Of a stretch of 7,251 nt of DNA, positions 5,533 to 7,251 are shown in pieces. Source of the stretch: an uncultured Selenomonadales bacterium (lineage in GTDB: Bacteria; Bacillota_C; Negativicutes; Selenomonadales; Selenomonadaceae). Each line of letters begins with the position of its first letter. Position 1 is the first letter of the stretch. Under the pieces are notes generated by a model. That model was not told the DNA's origin. It saw only the letters and a list, made by a program, of their open reading frames with translations, and searched no databases. The DNA lies in assembly GCA_946407175.1 (NCBI GenBank), contig CAMJNB010000060.1, forward strand, positions 1 through 7,251. Direction: 5' to 3'. The position numbers were made by a program, and so were the translations under genes.

Positions 5533-6120
5533 ATTGAGGGAACGAATGGGGGAAATTTGTGCGCCTTTGAAAGTCAATTCAAGCGCCATACCTTTTTTGT
5601 CGACTTGATAAACCCAAACGCCGTCGGCAATAATTTTGGCATCGGCAACCGCGCCGCCTGATACACCGTCGGTAGCCGCCGCAGTAGCTTCAGTGCCGAA
5701 TTTAATGTTGCCGGAAATAAATCTGTCCCACGCCTTCTTATTTTGAATTATGAAAAGCAAGTCGTATTCCTTCGCGCCGATATTCAAGCCTATTGTAACT
5801 TCGTTCATTTTAACGTAAATTTTTTCGCCTGTCTCATTGTTTACGGCAATGCCGCGACCGCGATCCGAACCCCAAAATCCCAATTTCACGCTGGAACTGC
5901 TGATTGTAGAATAGGCGTAGGCACGATCCATTTCAGAGCGTGACGCGGGGTAGGTTTTGTACATACGCTCAAGAACTTCGGTGGACATTCTGTTAAGTTT
6001 GGCGCGGGTTTCGTCCGGCGTTTCTTTGGCAAATGCCGTAGCAGAAAACGCCGCAAGTATGACAAGCGTCACCAAAATTAATTTTGCCCAAAACGTTTTG
6101 GTTACAAGATTTACAGCCAT
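5530..6120 (-). CDS. Secreted SYLF/Ysc84-domain protein
   Basis: This 196-residue exported protein has a SYLF (Ysc84-like) domain. Residues 1-31 form a classical signal peptide with Lys8 and Lys13, a hydrophobic core at 14-27 and AFA before the mature start KETPDE. There is no lipobox, so it is probably soluble or loosely membrane-associated in the periplasm. The mature part begins with a helical stretch (TRAKLNRMSTEVLERMYKTY). SYLF-like features follow: GRGIAVNNETG (88-98), the NEVTIGLNIGAKEYDLLFIIQN block (106-127), KAWDRFISGNIKFGTEA (129-145) and the end motif GMALELTFKGAQI (177-189). In other proteins SYLF binds lipids (phosphoinositides in eukaryotes); the bacterial role is not settled. 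The ATG is preceded by AAAGGAAG. It lies 84 bp after trpS, with the heptamer array in between, and 275 bp before tolC. No specific gene name is justified. Confidence 0.85.
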   Translation of the reverse strand: MAVNLVTKTFWAKLILVTLVILAAFSATAFAKETPDETRAKLNRMSTEVLERMYKTYPASRSEMDRAYAYSTISSSSVKLGFWGSDRGRGIAVNNETGEKIYVKMNEVTIGLNIGAKEYDLLFIIQNKKAWDRFISGNIKFGTEATAAATDGVSGGAVADAKIIADGVWVYQVDKKGMALELTFKGAQISPIRSLN

Positions 6121-6140
6121 TACTCACACTTCCTTTCAGA

Positions 6141-7230
<1,090 letters not shown>

Positions 7231-7251
7231 TCACATTTTTAATTCTTAATT

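Overview
The window looks like ordinary chromosome from a diderm (outer-membrane-bearing) Firmicute, most likely a member of the Negativicutes. This is an inference from gene content. An outer-membrane TolC-family protein and a secreted SYLF-domain protein sit beside a Firmicute-style TrpS, an Amt/PII pair, FolC and an LL-diaminopimelate aminotransferase. The DNA is moderately AT-rich and the neighbouring genes share one codon style. No phage, insertion sequence, CRISPR array, tRNA or rRNA was seen.

Layout. Positions 1-2074 (+ strand) hold the 3' end of an ammonium transporter gene, glnK (PII) and dapL, ending at a hairpin terminator. Positions 2075-2503 are a 429-bp gap that is not empty. 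On the - strand it has a promoter, a near-perfect Shine-Dalgarno sequence, a tiny hydrophobic ORF with a charged tail (broken by a one-base frameshift) and a strong terminator. A facing + strand promoter could make an antisense RNA. The RNA predicted from the - strand has an 11-nt 5' end perfectly complementary to its own 3' region. Together this resembles a type I toxin-antitoxin locus, possibly decayed. folC follows (2504-3670, +) and meets a tolC-like gene head-on (3674-5254, -). Upstream of tolC, also on the - strand, are a SYLF/Ysc84-domain gene (5530-6120) and trpS (6205-7218).

Three intergenic repeat arrays stand out. Two are 7-bp TTAGC-type tandem arrays (295-336 and 6141-6210). The third is a 23-bp array (5464-5532) between the SYLF gene and tolC. 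In every case the array begins inside the stop codon of the gene upstream of it.

How the genes work together: Amt and GlnK form the standard ammonium uptake and nitrogen-sensing pair. DapL feeds lysine and peptidoglycan synthesis, FolC feeds one-carbon metabolism and TrpS charges tRNA-Trp. The TolC-like and SYLF proteins are envelope components. tolC and probably trpS start with TTG. The apparent longer folC frame from 2363 is an artefact that runs antisense through the small - strand gene.
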